64,000 bases of DNA from Bostrychus sinensis (GCA_020698575.1 CM036241.1:38423855-38487854); one strand, 5' to 3'; positions 11,616-23,768 are shown, counted from the first letter of the stretch. Numbers and translations are program-made. Notes: generated from the letters alone by a model not told the origin.

Positions 11616-11657
11616 TCCTGGGAGGTTACACAAAACGAATAAGGTTGGGAACCACTG

Positions 11658-13261
11658 ATGTAGATGACTCTGAAACAATAACGTCTTGCCGATTTAAAAT
11701 AAATCTCTCTCAGTTTTTCAGAATATGCTATGGTCTTTATTGGCCACACAATGCATGCACAGACTGATAGTGAAGTGCAACACATTTAAGTTAAATACAC
11801 AGCACCAAAACACTGTTACTGGATGTAACTCTAGTTCTCTGAAAGTGTGTGGCTCCTGAATTACCATGCTGTTTAGTTGCCTGTAAAATAATCAGTGAAA
11901 TGAGTAGTAGTTACCACAGTTCTTTGTTAGTTTGCAATAAGTAATGACCATTAGTTAGTTAGTTAGTTTCATTATAGGCTATGCAACATTTGTGCATTAA
12001 AATGAGTTGCCATTCTTTTCAGATTCAAATTTATTATTTTTGGCATTACTTGGCTCTTTGGATCCAAAAGGTTGCAGACCCCTGCACTGGACATCCACTC
12101 TCACTTTAATTTACTATATTCAGCAAAATATATGTAAATGTATAATAGTGTGCTCTGAAGGACCTCATGTGAAGAGGAGTGTTCACTTTTAGAAAACTTA
12201 AAATAAAAGTTAATATATGTTCAAATCAATTTATGAATGTCACACGGTTCAGATTCATGATTCATTGGTCTTAAGCTGCAGACACACAACACAATTTTTT
12301 TTTTTTTTTGCCAGATTTTACACCGATTCACAGTTGTGCCAAGTCTGTAACAGTCAGACTAGCTCTAGTTTCAAGGAGTCATCAGCCCAGAAATCTGTTA
12401 GTGTAAGGACATATGTGGTATATGCAGCGGAGAGACTTGACCAGACTCAGTCACAGAATTTTAAAGCCAACTCAAACAAACTTTATAAAGTAATAAAGCC
12501 CTGTCAGAACTGTGTTATTAAATTACTTAAAAAATAGTGTTAATATATGACATTAATTCATAAAACAGACTGTATAATTGCAGATCCTTTTCCCTTAATG
12601 AGATGTGGGGAAGCTGTCATCTGTACAAGCTAAAGCCAGATAACATTAGCAATATTACTGCGGCTTATTTAGTAATAATTTATTCATTATTACCTGGACT
12701 AATGTTTACTTTTTTGCTCACTGGCAATCTTGGCTAATATTTCTAGCCAATTAGTATCTTTTCCAATGTCATAAGTTATCCACATTTAATTAAAATAAAA
12801 TTATTATTTTTTGGACAGGGATAAAAAAATAAAATAAAATTACCTAAACAGAATAAATTGAGATAACAATATTGGCAATATCGTGATACTGCAAAATCAA
12901 AAGTCTCACAATATTGTTGTGGACTTGCAGTGTATTGGCAAAAAACCAACATGAACTAGACCATGATCCTTTGCTTCATTTCAGTGCAGCCAAACATGAC
13001 AAAATTATTGGTAGTAAACACTTTTTCAGTCTTAATCTTTTGAAATATCATCACAATAATTAATGCACTAATGGCTAGTCAGAACATTTTTAGAAAATAG
13101 GTTTTAATTGTGAGCTTTCTACAACACGGGAGCCTCGCCACATTATCACAATAAATATTGTACCGCTTTGTTCAAAATCTGTAACCACTGAGAAAGTAGT
13201 CCTGTAGTGTGGCTCCAGCTTTAGGACAGTCAAAATAAAAGCTGTCCTCTGCCTTCTGTAT
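11658..13261. other. AT-rich intron 1 sequence with no recognised gene
   Basis: There is a poly-T run near 12296-12310 and many AT-rich motifs. The longest open frame (12217-12537, 106 codons) has no recognisable family. Confidence 0.5.
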
Positions 13262-14591
13262 TAGGGGTGTGACGAGAGCTTGTGATCTCACGATATCAAA
13301 AAGTCACGAGATTTCTTGTCAAGTGCAACGCACAGCCCAGCCTCTCCTCACGCAGCCTGGGGCAACTTCTATCATTTTGTCTGCTTGTTAACCAATAAAA
13401 CACATATTTTAAACTCCATGTTGTTCATGTTAAAGGCTTTTCAAGTGCTGAGACGCGCTGCGTTTGGTGTGAGTTGACGCACACCACATGACACATGCTG
13501 CGCGTCCAGTGTGTGTTGGGCTTTAGAGTGAAGCACAATCTCGTGAGGTTACTTTTTTTTTTTTTTTACCACCGGCTGCATCTAAGACCAATATGTAGAT
13601 TACTTTTCCCACAGACTGAGTTGGGGGAGAGCGCAGAAAACATCAGATTAAGGAGTTAGCAAACATGATGGCGAGCACGGATGAATTCCAAGATGCCCCT
13701 GCCACTTTTAAATCAGCTCTGTGAAGCACTGCCAGTCCCATTATGCACATCACCAACTGCTAGAATGACACTGTCTTTGCACAGCTGTATTTACAAAACT
13801 CATAGCACATGGAGATATGCAGAAGATTTTAAGCTTTCTGATCACAAACATATAATTTCTTAAAGCATTGAAACAGTTTAAGAGGTTTTAATAAAAGATG
13901 CACTGCAAACACAGCTAATTAAAGGCAATGTTGGCGAAACCCACCCAACTTTTTCAGAGAATACCTGTATCTCTAATGTTTCACTCAAAATTGATCAGAA
14001 AAGACATATTTACTTACTTAGTACTGACTTTTAATGGTGAGATGGAGAGAGAGAGGAGCTGCTGTGGTGTCTAGAGAGAGGAGGCAGGGCATCACATGTC
14101 AGAGGTTAGATTAGATTTTTATATATTGAAACAAAAAATCCCAATCATAAAATCTTAATGGTGAAAATATTTCTATCTTGAACAGACACATTTGTTGAAA
14201 AGGTAGTCCATCAGTAATAGGCTTGTCTACTGTGGCGTAACTTGGCAATGTGGGGCCCCAGGGCAGGTTTTCAGAATGGGCCCCAAAGGAATTATTCTGC
14301 TTGGGCCCTGGCTGTGTGGCAGCATTTCAGTTTTCTAGTGGAAGAAAAAAACATTTGTGGTACAACCATTAGCAGTATTTATGTTCTTTTACTGCATTTA
14401 ATTAATAAAAATAGTTATTGCTTTCAAAGTGCACAGAAAATGATTTGCATTTAGTAATTTTCAGTTATTTAAAATAAAGATAAAATGTTTGCATGAAAAA
14501 AATCTACAATTTATTAAAAATAGTGTAAAAATCTAGGCTTGTCTTGATCTCGTGTCTCGTCTCATGGGACTTGTGTCTCGTCACACCCCTA
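13262..14591. mobile_element. 1.33-kb hAT-like element
   Basis: The ends are TAGGGGTGTGACGAGA and its complement TCTCGTCACACCCCTA. They are flanked by TTCTGTAT (13254-13261) and TCCTGTAT (14592-14599), a 7-of-8 match that fits an 8-bp target duplication. The interior near 14225-14300 (GGCGTAACTTGGCAATGTGG) looks like another decayed element. No transposase frame remains. Confidence 0.8.
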
Positions 14592-14861
14592 TCCTGTATA
14601 TGTAAGTCTGCAGATTTTAATGACAATGAACAGCAGCAACCGGAATGTAGAATGTAAACAGTACTTTAAATTAGCTAAATGTACAGTGTGTACTCTGTGT
14701 GTGGTTACATTAGGCCTTATCTCTGAGACAGGAAGACATTATGGATGGACATATATGGACTTAGGCTTATCACAGGAACAGGAAGCAGCTCTGGAGTTAT
14801 AAACCTTCATCTACAGTCTGGATGAGTGAACTGAGGCAGAAATATGGGCAGAGAGGCTAAT

Positions 14862-15015
14862 TTAGGACTAAACCAGGACTAAACAAGGGCTACACCAGGG
14901 CTAAACCATGGACTAAACCCCCCAAAAACATGACAAACCTAGACTAGGCTCTTGGATAATCCTTGGTCCAAACTATGAGCTAAGCCAAGACTAACGATGG
15001 TGTAAAACCAGGCCT
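14862..15015 (+). repeat. 11-bp minisatellite array
   Basis: Plus-orientation units of CCAGGACTAAA, degenerate in the right half. Confidence 0.85.
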
Positions 15016-15796
15016 TACGCTTTAAGCCTTTTCAGACGTTTTTTTTTAGAAGTCAACATTTGATGTAACTTATTTTGTTATTACTTTCTGGCATCTTTGC
15101 ACCATCTCCTTAAACAGACTGTGTTTTCTTCCTCTTTCCTCTCTCCTTTCCTCTCTCCTCTGTCCTCGTTGTAGTGAATAGTCCATTTCTTTAGTGAAGT
15201 GAGTCCACACTAGACCAGTGTTCTCTCCTCGAGGGTCTCTCCTCTGACACAGGCCTCTCTCTGTGTGGAGCTCACAAATCTGTCTTTAACCTGGGGAACT
15301 CTGAGCTGCACTTCAACCACAGACTGAAAACATGTGTTCATTCAACACCTCTACTCTAAATACTGAGACGTGTGTTCAAATCATGCACAAATATGTTTGA
15401 ATTAGGGAAGTCCAAGTCATTACTGCCTTCTGTAGCATGCACATTAGAAAAAGAGAGTCAAAAAAAATTCAGCAGAAATCAGAAGTCTCAGACATACAAT
15501 CCTTAGGAGCACAACTTCACTAAACCCTAGAGAAGAGAGACTAACAAAAAATAAGAATACAAGACAAGAAAAAGAATAGCAATGGTGCAAATAGTGGTGA
15601 TAGAAATAATTATATTTAACCCTTGTGCCCCATTGAGGACAAAAGTTTTAAAGTTTTTTTAAATTTTATTTTTTTCATAACTTTGCAGTGGTTCTAACTT
15701 TTTCTATGAAGTGTGGCTCAGGTGTGTATTTTACCACTAATGTTGATATTCTAAACACAAATCTAATATTACTTTATTTTTGCACTCTAAATTTGT
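15016..15796. other. Intron 1 sequence with no recognised feature
   Basis: A CTCTCC/CCTCT-rich patch lies near 15120-15260. No exon or element boundary was recognised. Confidence 0.5.
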
Positions 15797-16433
15797 TACG
15801 TTGCTCCTGTTAAGTGACCAAGTGTCCCTGTGGAAAAAAAAATCATAAAAAATGTATACATTCATATTTTTTCAACTTTTTTGCATAAATATTTTAATCA
15901 ACTTCTGCCTGACCAGAAATACCAAATATTTATTTATTTTCAGAATTTTAACCGTTTCTATGCCAGCGTATATAATAGCATCTCAATTGTTTTGGGGGGA
16001 GGTATTACATACAGCCTTGGCTCTGTCAAAAAAATCACCAACAACAGTGATTAAGATGGATTTGGACATTTTTATTTTTTATTAACAAATCCACCAACCA
16101 GTTTTAATGGGTTTTAATGGGAGTTGGTTTTTAGATTCTACACAGCACAATGTTGTTGGTTTTTGACATACCCAAGGCAGTAATAGCCCCCCTTAGGAAA
16201 ATTAGGATATTGAAAATATACATTTTTTTTGTGTGTGATATTTAAAAAAAAACAAAAAAACAACAACATTGAGATGCTATTACAAACACTGGCATAAAAA
16301 GGGTTAAAATTCAGCAAATAATTAAATATTTGGTAAGTTGATGAAAAGATTTATGCATACAAAGCAGAAAAGAATATGAATGTATACATTTTTGTGACGG
16401 GGACACTTTTGTCATTGAACAGTAACAACATAA
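15797..16433. repeat. Large imperfect inverted repeat (foldback)
   Basis: The left arm 15797-16046 pairs with the right arm 16151-16433 in reverse complement, with small indels. Anchors that pair include GTATACATTC at 15854 with GAATGTATAC at 16378, TGCC at 15961 with GGCA at 16291, and CCAACAACA at 16038 with TGTTGTTGG at 16151. The loop is about 100 bp. It is probably a foldback transposon or an inverted duplication. The small open frames at 15830-16085 lie within an arm and are not convincing genes. Confidence 0.75.
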
Positions 16434-16954
16434 CTTTTTACAGTACAGTACAAAAAAATCCCCCACAACAATCCCCTGTTGTCCAGGTATGTCACATTAA
16501 TAAATAACAAGAATACACAAAATTAAAGAGTGCTAATTTCCTCCGTCAATAACATCCACAGAAATAGAAATCAAAATTTACAACAACTGCCACTTTAGTG
16601 AAATACTCTGCCCTAATGTGTTTCTATTCAGAGGTTACTTTACTGTGTATAATAACTGTCTACAGAATTCCAATTTACAGTGTTTCAGAAAATGATTTAA
16701 GTCTGGGTATTTCATTAATTAGGCTGCAATAGCTTTTATCAGGTCTGTGAGATTTGTATCTCTGCCATCCAGCAGTATCTATAGATATATTTTTATTTAA
16801 TGACCATTGAACACCATTAGCATAATATTACTAGCATCATAAACTGCAGACGTCGCTGTGAACATAACACTGAATTATTAATGCTGCTTAAAGGGCTTTC
16901 AAATGATACTGTCTCTGATTTAACTTCATTCACCTGGTTATAATGGAACTGGGA

Positions 16955-17400
16955 ACTGGCCTAAGTCCTGGTTTAGTCCTGCTGTAGTCCTGGTTTATAC
17001 GTGGTTTAGACCTGGTGTAGTCCTGGTTTAGTGCTGCTTTAGACCTGGTTTAGTCCTGGTGTAGACCTAATTTAGTCCTGTTTTAAACCTGTTTTAGACC
17101 TAGTTTCATCTTGGTTTAGTCCTGGTTTAGACCTGGTGTAGTCCTGGTTTAGTCCTGTTTTAAACCTGTTTTAGACCTACTTTAGTCCTGCTTTAGATCT
17201 GGTGTAGTCCTGCTTTAGATCTGGTGTAGTCCTGGTTTAGACATGGTTTAGACCTGGTTTAGACTTGGTGTAGTCCTGGTTTAGCCCTGGTTTAGCCCTG
17301 ATTTAGTACTGCTTTAGACCTGGTGTAGTCCTGGTTTAGACCGGGTTTAGTCCTGGTATAGTTCTCTTTTAGATGTGGTTTAAACCTGGTTTAGACCTTG
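16955..17400 (-). repeat. Long 11-bp minisatellite array
   Basis: About 40 TTTAGTCCTGG/TTTAGACCTGG/TGTAGTCCTGG units over 445 bp, one of the longest arrays of the family. Confidence 0.92.
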
Positions 17401-18484
17401 TATTGATGTAAAGGTGAGGGTCAGAACTTGTGGTTCTTTACTGTGACCTGTTGTTGACCTACAGACAGGAGTCAATACTGTGGTGGTTTAACATCAATAA
17501 ATCATCTTAAAATGATAAGTGAGGAGTTAGAATGAGCTGCAATGCACTATGGGACGTCAGCCATTCACTCTCACATTCATTCACTATGGGACATTTAGAT
17601 TCTCTAGTTCACCTGTGCATGTATGTGTTTGGACTCAGAGAAATCAGGAGTCTAACCCCAACCTCCTTGCCAAGTTGCAAAATTAATTTTCAAGTAAAAA
17701 ATAAAGTGCCATTTCTTATTTTGAAATAAATACTACTACAGTATGAGTAACTGTAAAGTATGAAGTATAAGTTGAAGTAGTTCTGTCTGGTCCCATTCTA
17801 GTCCTGGGAGCAGAATGTTAATGGTCACTTGAGACTGACTCATTATTAAACACTAGGGCTCTCCAGGGAGGAATCTGATTGGCCGACAGATAGGCATCTC
17901 CCGTTTCCATGCCAACGCTCCACTGAGCTGTCCGTCAAGAGGCGGTTCCCACGGATACAAAGAGGAGAGGGGCGGCGGCCATCTCTGAGAGGGCACAAGA
18001 GTCTGGAGCTGGGTCCAAATCCCTCTTCACAATATGAACTTTATCCTCTCCTCCTCTGGTTTGGTCCCTTCAGAGGTATCCACTGTGAATCCTCTGCCTC
18101 CATCTAACTCTATCCTCTGCATCCTCTTCTCTCACCAGAAAATCAGTAAATCAGTAAAAGTAGTAACAGACATGACATGACTCAGAATATCCCAGAATGC
18201 TTTGTAGGAGAGGTTCTGAGGAGTGGATTCTTCAGCCTCTATTCCCACAAAAACAAAGAACCGTGCAGCAGCCATCTTTAGGAAGGCAGTGTGTTAAAAA
18301 GCATTGTGTTTGGGCACAGACCTGAACTTGGACTAGGAAGAGGATTTAGTGACAGACTGATCCAGACTCACAGAGGCCATCTGAGACCGGGGCAGGTGTT
18401 TAAAAATGGGGATAAAAGTTACACAAGAGGAGAGGCTGGAACGGACTGGGACAAAGTGAGCAAATGTGTTCTCTTGGTCTTAGT
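17401..18484. other. Intron 1 interval with a CCAAT/GC-box/YY1-like cluster
   Basis: A SINE-like fragment lies at about 17560-17680. A more GC-rich patch at 17860-18000 contains GATTGGC (17877-17883, NF-Y-like) and GGCGGCGGCCATCTCTG (17971-17987, GC box next to a YY1-like GCCATCT). No exon was recognised. It may be regulatory, but this is inference from motifs only. Confidence 0.4.
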
Positions 18485-18720
18485 TTAGACCTGGTTTAGT
18501 CCTGTTTAGACTTTGTTTAGTTCCTGTTGAATCCTGCTTTAGTCCTGGCCTAGTCCTGGTTAAGCCTTGGTTTAGTCCTGGTTTAGATCTGGTTAAATCC
18601 TGGTTTAGACCTGGTTTACTGGTTAGGTCCTGGTTAAGCCCTGGTTTAGTTCCTGGTAAAGCTTTGGTTTAGTCCTGGTCTAGTTCTGATTAGTCCTGGT
18701 TTAGACCCAGTTTCTTCCTG
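18485..18720 (-). repeat. 11-bp minisatellite array
   Basis: About 20 TTTAGTCCTGG-type units, with TTAAGCCTTGG and TCTAGTCCTGG variants. Confidence 0.9.
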
Positions 18721-19504
18721 GTCTTGCGGTAAATAGTGAGTTTGTCTTTAAAGATGACATCACTCTGTTTCTATTTTTATAGGACTGAGAGCCTGAAAGA
18801 CTCAACATACAACAGGGGATTGTACAGAGGCCCATAAGGGACAAAACTAGAATTAAACTAAGAATTAAGACTTAAAACAAGACTAACCACACAGAAGTTA
18901 AATCTTTTTAAGAAAATATCAGAAAGAAATACTCAGCCCATGCAGCCAAATAACTCATTTTAATAAGACATTTATCATAGGAGTAGATTAAACTTTTAGC
19001 TTTCATACACCAGTCAGTAACTAAGTGGTTCTCAACTGGACGGTCAGGGCCCAAAAGTGTGTCATGAGGAGAGTGAATATAGTCTCAAAGTTAGTCTCAT
19101 TTGGAGATTCAATACAGTTCTAATGTGAGTAATTTAGAAACTATTATGAGACCTGCTTCAAGACATTGGCCCAATCTCACAATGGTAAAGATACAGAACC
19201 CAGACAAACACCATGGAAATTCTATTTCAGGGGTAAATGCTTTTTCATTGATCTCATTGGTCTATCCACAAAGCCCTTGCAAATCCACTAAAATGAGTTT
19301 GTTGTTCCATTAGTGAGCCTTCTGTACTGGACTGAACACAGAAAACCTTTACTCTGATCGGGGAAGATTCGTTTATGAGACAAGTGTGAGTATGCCCTGG
19401 TATATTTTTGTGGGTGCACTCCTTACAGAGAAGTGTGGGCAGAGAACTGAACAGCATGGAACCACACTGAGACCATCTGTCTCTGACTTACACTGAAAAG
19501 TACT

Positions 19505-19905
19505 GGGCCTGCTTTAGTCCTGCTCTAGTCCTGCTTTAGTGCTGGTTTAGTCCTGGTTTAGTTCTAGTCTAGAGCTGGTTTAGTCTTGGTTAGTTCCTGG
19601 ATAAGCCCTGGTTTACATCTGGTTTAGTCCTGATTTGGTGCTGGTTTTGAGCTTGTTTAGTCCTGGTTTAGTTCTGGTTTAGTCCTGATTTAGTGCTGGT
19701 TTTGAGCTTGTTTAGTCCTGGTTTAGTTCTGGTTTAGTCCTGATTTAGTGCTGGTTTTGAGCTTGTTTAGTCCTGGTTTAGTTCTGGTTTAGTCCTGATT
19801 TAGTCCTGATTTAGTGCTGGTTTACTCCTGATTTAGTGCTGGTTTAGTCCTAGTTTAGTGCTGGTTTAGTTCTGGTTTAGTCCTGGTTTAGTGCTGGTTT
19901 AAGCA
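19505..19905 (-). repeat. 11-bp minisatellite array with 55-bp higher-order repeat
   Basis: About 36 units. Between about 19623 and 19800 a 55-bp block (five 11-mers, including the unusual 'tttgagcttg') is repeated nearly identically three times. Confidence 0.92.
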
Positions 19906-20824
19906 CATTAAATTTAGATGCACACATTTTTATTTTCAATTACTACTAGCATTTGTGAAGTTGATTTGCAACTTATAATATTAAACCCACGTAATATTAA
20001 CCCTTAGATGCATAAGTGGGTCAAAAATGACCTGGGGATTTTTGTAGTGAAAAGTTATCACTTCATACTCCAGGTATTTTTCCAAAACATGTTATTGATG
20101 TCATGCCATTAACATTTTTAAGTTAACTTTTATACTTTTTACAAAATTATTTTTTTTGTATCACTATAGCCCAAGTTTCCATTAGGGGATCAAAATTACC
20201 TGCCTTTATTCCTAATGGAATTTCATGGTGACTTTGGATTTTTATTAACTGTGACTGTCAGGAATTTGTATTTAGTAAACCACTCAGACTATACCATAAG
20301 TGTCAACCCCATAGGAATATCATTTTAGCCAGCAAGAGCTGATATACAGTATGTGAGTTTTTCCTAGCTAACACCGGGCGGCTAACCAAGCTAGGTAACA
20401 TTACATTTTGCATCTGTGTGTAGACCTGTGGGGAGCTGCCTCCATTATAGGGACCAAAAGCAGGTCATCAGGTTAATCATCCAGTATTAGATCAACAACC
20501 TGTTTGAGAGTTAAATATGGGTTCAGTTAGGCGCCGCTGTCAGCGGAGACTGCAAGAAAAGAATTGTGCATCACTTTGGTGCTAACAAACACAACATTTT
20601 AGTCTAAAATGTGTTAAAAAACTTGTACAACATGACTTTGACCACAATAGCTTTTTTCCTGTGTTTTTACTGATATGACAAAAAAATGTGCGCTGCACAG
20701 GGGCAGAGATAGAAGAACTTAAGTTCTTAAGAACTTAAGGAGTGTTTTCTATGAATCCAGGGGAAACTCTTCTTGAATGTCTATGTGAAACTTAAAAAAT
20801 AATAGTGCGAGTTATGGGGAATAG
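19906..20824. other. Intron 1 sequence; possible MITE start and a palindrome
   Basis: TTAACCCTTAGATGC followed by GGGTCAAAAATGACC near 20000-20033 resembles the termini of common fish MITEs, but I could not find the partner end. A 22-bp perfect palindrome lies at 20718-20739. No exon is seen. Confidence 0.45.
20718..20739. repeat. 22-bp perfect palindrome
   Basis: CTTAAGTTCTT followed directly by its reverse complement AAGAACTTAAG, built from nested AAGTT/AACTT units. Confidence 0.9.
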
Positions 20825-21303
20825 TTGCCTGGAAATTCCAGACTCACCGCTGTACCAGTGGATGAGTCTGGTCGCCATAGAATCAATTCGATTTCTAGCG
20901 TGGAGCAAACCCCAGTAAGCGGATAGCGGAGTAAGCCAATCAGAAAATGGCGGACATGACATTAACAAAGCGACAAGAAAGTAAGCAACGCGAAAACTTT
21001 TTTTTTTTTTTTAAATAAAGGCTTCTAGTGCCGCAAGCTGCTGTGGTTTTAATGACTTGATATGTTTTTGCTCATTTAAAACGGAATTTACCGCTGAATG
21101 AAACAAACTCAGCTCCTCTGTGCACCACCTTTATTGTTGCTGTTGCGGACGCTGCTCGCAAAGAACACGTGATTTAAATAAGTGAATCAAAATGCACGGT
21201 ACAGTTGGGATTTGAATCCAACCACGGCGGACGGCGTGGTGACCAGACTGATATTTCTCTGTATAATAATACAGAGACATATCAGTCTGGATTTTCCAGG
21301 CAA
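20825..21303. mobile_element. 479-bp TIR element with perfect 9-bp target duplication
   Basis: GGGGAATAG occurs at 20816-20824 and again at 21304-21312. The left end TTGCCTGGAAATTCCAGACT and the reverse complement of the right end TTGCCTGGAAAATCCAGACT are near identical. A 9-bp duplication fits MULE- or Merlin-like elements. The right end also contains a strong hairpin (CCAGACTGATAT ... ATATCAGTCTGG, 21242-21291). No transposase remains. Confidence 0.88.
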
Positions 21304-23344
21304 GGGGAATAGTAAGACTATACTTCAATTTACAATTTGGATAGTTTGCATCTCAGATAATTTGAGGTAGTAATCCAAAAGCAATGTAACTAAGTTACTT
21401 TCAGTTAGTAACTAAATAAAGTAAGATACAGGGACGTGTGTTTAGGAGAGGCAGAGCCTCACCTGCATCTTGAAAAGTAAAAAATAAACAAATAATGATT
21501 AATTACAGTTCTTTTCAATTTTAGTTGTCTGGTCAGTGCTTTATATTGATTTTCCTTTTGAATCCAATAATGGTCAAATTTCATTCATTGCATAGTCAAA
21601 ATTGCTGAATTTGAGTATTTCCTGTTCAAATTCATGGGTGAGACACAAAGTGCGTCAGCGAGCAGCCTCACCTCGCATTGTGCAGTCCCTCACTAACTGG
21701 GCTGAGGCTTGTAATTGGCAAGTGCCTGTTTCTGTCTCTCTTCTTGTCTCCAATAGAATGTTTTCAGACACTTTTAATATGCGCTCTACTATTCCATAGT
21801 CAGGCTAATGTATTCAATATCTGTGTGTTACATATTTAGTTTTGCTGATCACATAAAAGCACAGATAAAAAAGTGTGAGGTGAGGCAGACTGTAGGGGGC
21901 GTACGAGAGCACACAGGTTCAAGTTGCTGCCGTTCTTCTACGCAGGGACGTAGCAAGCTGCAATTCCAAAATCAAGTGCGCAGCTGCAGTCGGTCATTAA
22001 AAAATGTTGCTCCAAATGAAAGCCAAACATGGAAGATATTATATATAACATAAAAAAATTCTCAAAACTGGACTACCAATCAAACTGGGATCTCATTAGG
22101 CTAATAAAGGAAGACCAGGTCATTTTTTACCCACTTATGGAAAAGTGTAGGGTCCAATAACTCATGCATGTAAGGGCTAAAGACTCAAATGGGCCCTAAA
22201 AGAACATTTTAGTAGGGCTGAAGGGTGGGAAGAAAAGATAATTGGAGATGGGAAAAAGACGGCAGAATAAAGGTAACTTTTTTTTTTGTTTTGTTTTTTA
22301 TTTATTCATTGTTTTGCACTCCTTTAATTTTTCCTATTTATTCTTCAAAAATATGTATTTATTGGTTCATTTGTTACCATAGACTTTGTTCAAACAAAAT
22401 AAGACATTTGTGATTAATTCTTTTCTTATCTTTATTTCATTTCTTATCTTTATTATATTATATACCATCTATATCTGTGTATGTGTCACTTGGTGGGCCA
22501 CAAACAAAATTTTGTTAAGGGCTAAACAGCCAAACACAGGACACCTCCCTAGGAAGGACATGAACATTAGAACTTTAACCTTGATAACGTGGTCCCTACC
22601 AAGGCAAGGCACCTGAGACACCCACAAACTCTCAGTTCTAAAAAAACATGTCACCTCTGCACCCTCCAACACCCAGTACCCATTATCAACAACCTTTTAC
22701 AGAGAAAACGACATGCACCAGCGACACAAAGCTGCACTAGTATCATACTCCTTTTCAAAGTATTTCACTGAAAACAAAAACATTGCATCTGAATTCCACT
22801 GACCTTCTGGCCCTCAGCCTTATCTCTGAAACAAAAGGGTTTTTAACAAGTCACATGTTACACCAAGCATTCTAAGGGTAGTCTGGGGGCTAAATTTGGC
22901 TCTAAACCAGAGGAAAATAGGGGTCAAAGGTCCTTGTCTAGAAACATTAAAGTCGCATGACCTCCGGGGGGTCACATGGTCTGATCACATGTTCCTCCTT
23001 GACCCTCCCATATCCCCAGGGCTGCAGGGAAAACACTGACTACTGCTAAAAGAAGAAGACAGAATTTAGGCCCAAATATTTTAAATCAAAAGTGTCTCTC
23101 CCAAATCTGACTGTTAGCTTTTGAGTAATCCTGCTAACAAACAAACAAACAAACAAACAAACAAACAAATATGTTGGAGGTAAACAGGAGTAAATTGAAG
23201 CAGAATGGTTCTAACGTAGGGACAAAGCAGAGAGAGGAGTGTTTAGTCTAGAGTCTGATAGAGTTTCCTTCAGAGAAATAGGATCTGAACTCTGTTAAAT
23301 ATTCAACAGCTCTGGGACTTTAAGACCAGGACCAGGACTTAGAC
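21304..23344. other. Intron 1 interval, no exon recognised
   Basis: CAGGGACGTGTG near 21428 and CAGGGACGTAGC near 21946 look like 5' ends of decayed hAT-like elements without clear partners. An (ACAA)n run lies at about 23138-23168. Open frames of 60-81 codons have no recognisable family. Confidence 0.45.
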
Positions 23345-23768
23345 CAGTAGTTCCCAACCTTTTTTGTGCACCCCCCAGGACCTGATTTAGACCTGGTTTA
23401 GTTTAAGTTTAGTCCTGGTTTAGTCTTAGTGTAGTCCTGGTTTAGACCCAGCTTAGTCCTGGTTTAATCTTAGTTTAGTTCTGGTATTAGGCATGGTTTG
23501 TCTTAGTGTAGTCTTGGTTTAGTCTAAGTTTGGTCCTGGTTTAGTCTTAGTGTAGTCCTGGTTTAGACCCAGGTTAGTCCTGGTTTAGTCTTGCTTAGTT
23601 CTGGTGTTAAGCATGGTTTAGTCCTGGTTTAGTCCTGGTTTAGTCCTGGTTTAGTCCTGGTTTGACATGGTTTAGACTTGGTTTAGACCTGGTTAAGTCC
23701 TGGTTTGTACCCCCGCAATGTGCTCATGTACCCATAGGAGTCTCCGTACCCCTGGTTGGGAACCACTA
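23345..23768. mobile_element. 424-bp hAT-like element filled with the 11-bp minisatellite
   Basis: The perfect 8-bp target duplication ACTTAGAC (23337-23344 and 23769-23776) flanks CAGTAGTTCCCAACC at the left and GGTTGGGAACCACTA at the right. Nearly the whole interior (about 23390-23705) is TTTAGTCCTGG-type units. The termini match those of the element at 10895-11657, so both belong to one family. Confidence 0.9.
23390..23705 (-). repeat. 11-bp minisatellite inside the hAT-like element
   Basis: About 28 units of TTTAGTCCTGG and variants, including a run of four near-identical copies near 23620-23660. Confidence 0.92.

Larger units (their letters stand above)
10895..11657. mobile_element. Non-autonomous hAT-like element carrying minisatellite
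   Basis: Perfect 15-bp terminal inverted repeats, CAGTGGTTCCCAACC at the left and its complement at the right. The flanking octamers GAGTAGAT and ATGTAGAT agree at 6 of 8 positions, fitting a decayed 8-bp hAT target duplication. The interior holds two blocks of CCAGGACTAAA-type units (11018-11125 and 11500-11615). Open frames of 73-92 codons inside are not recognisable as transposase. Confidence 0.78.
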
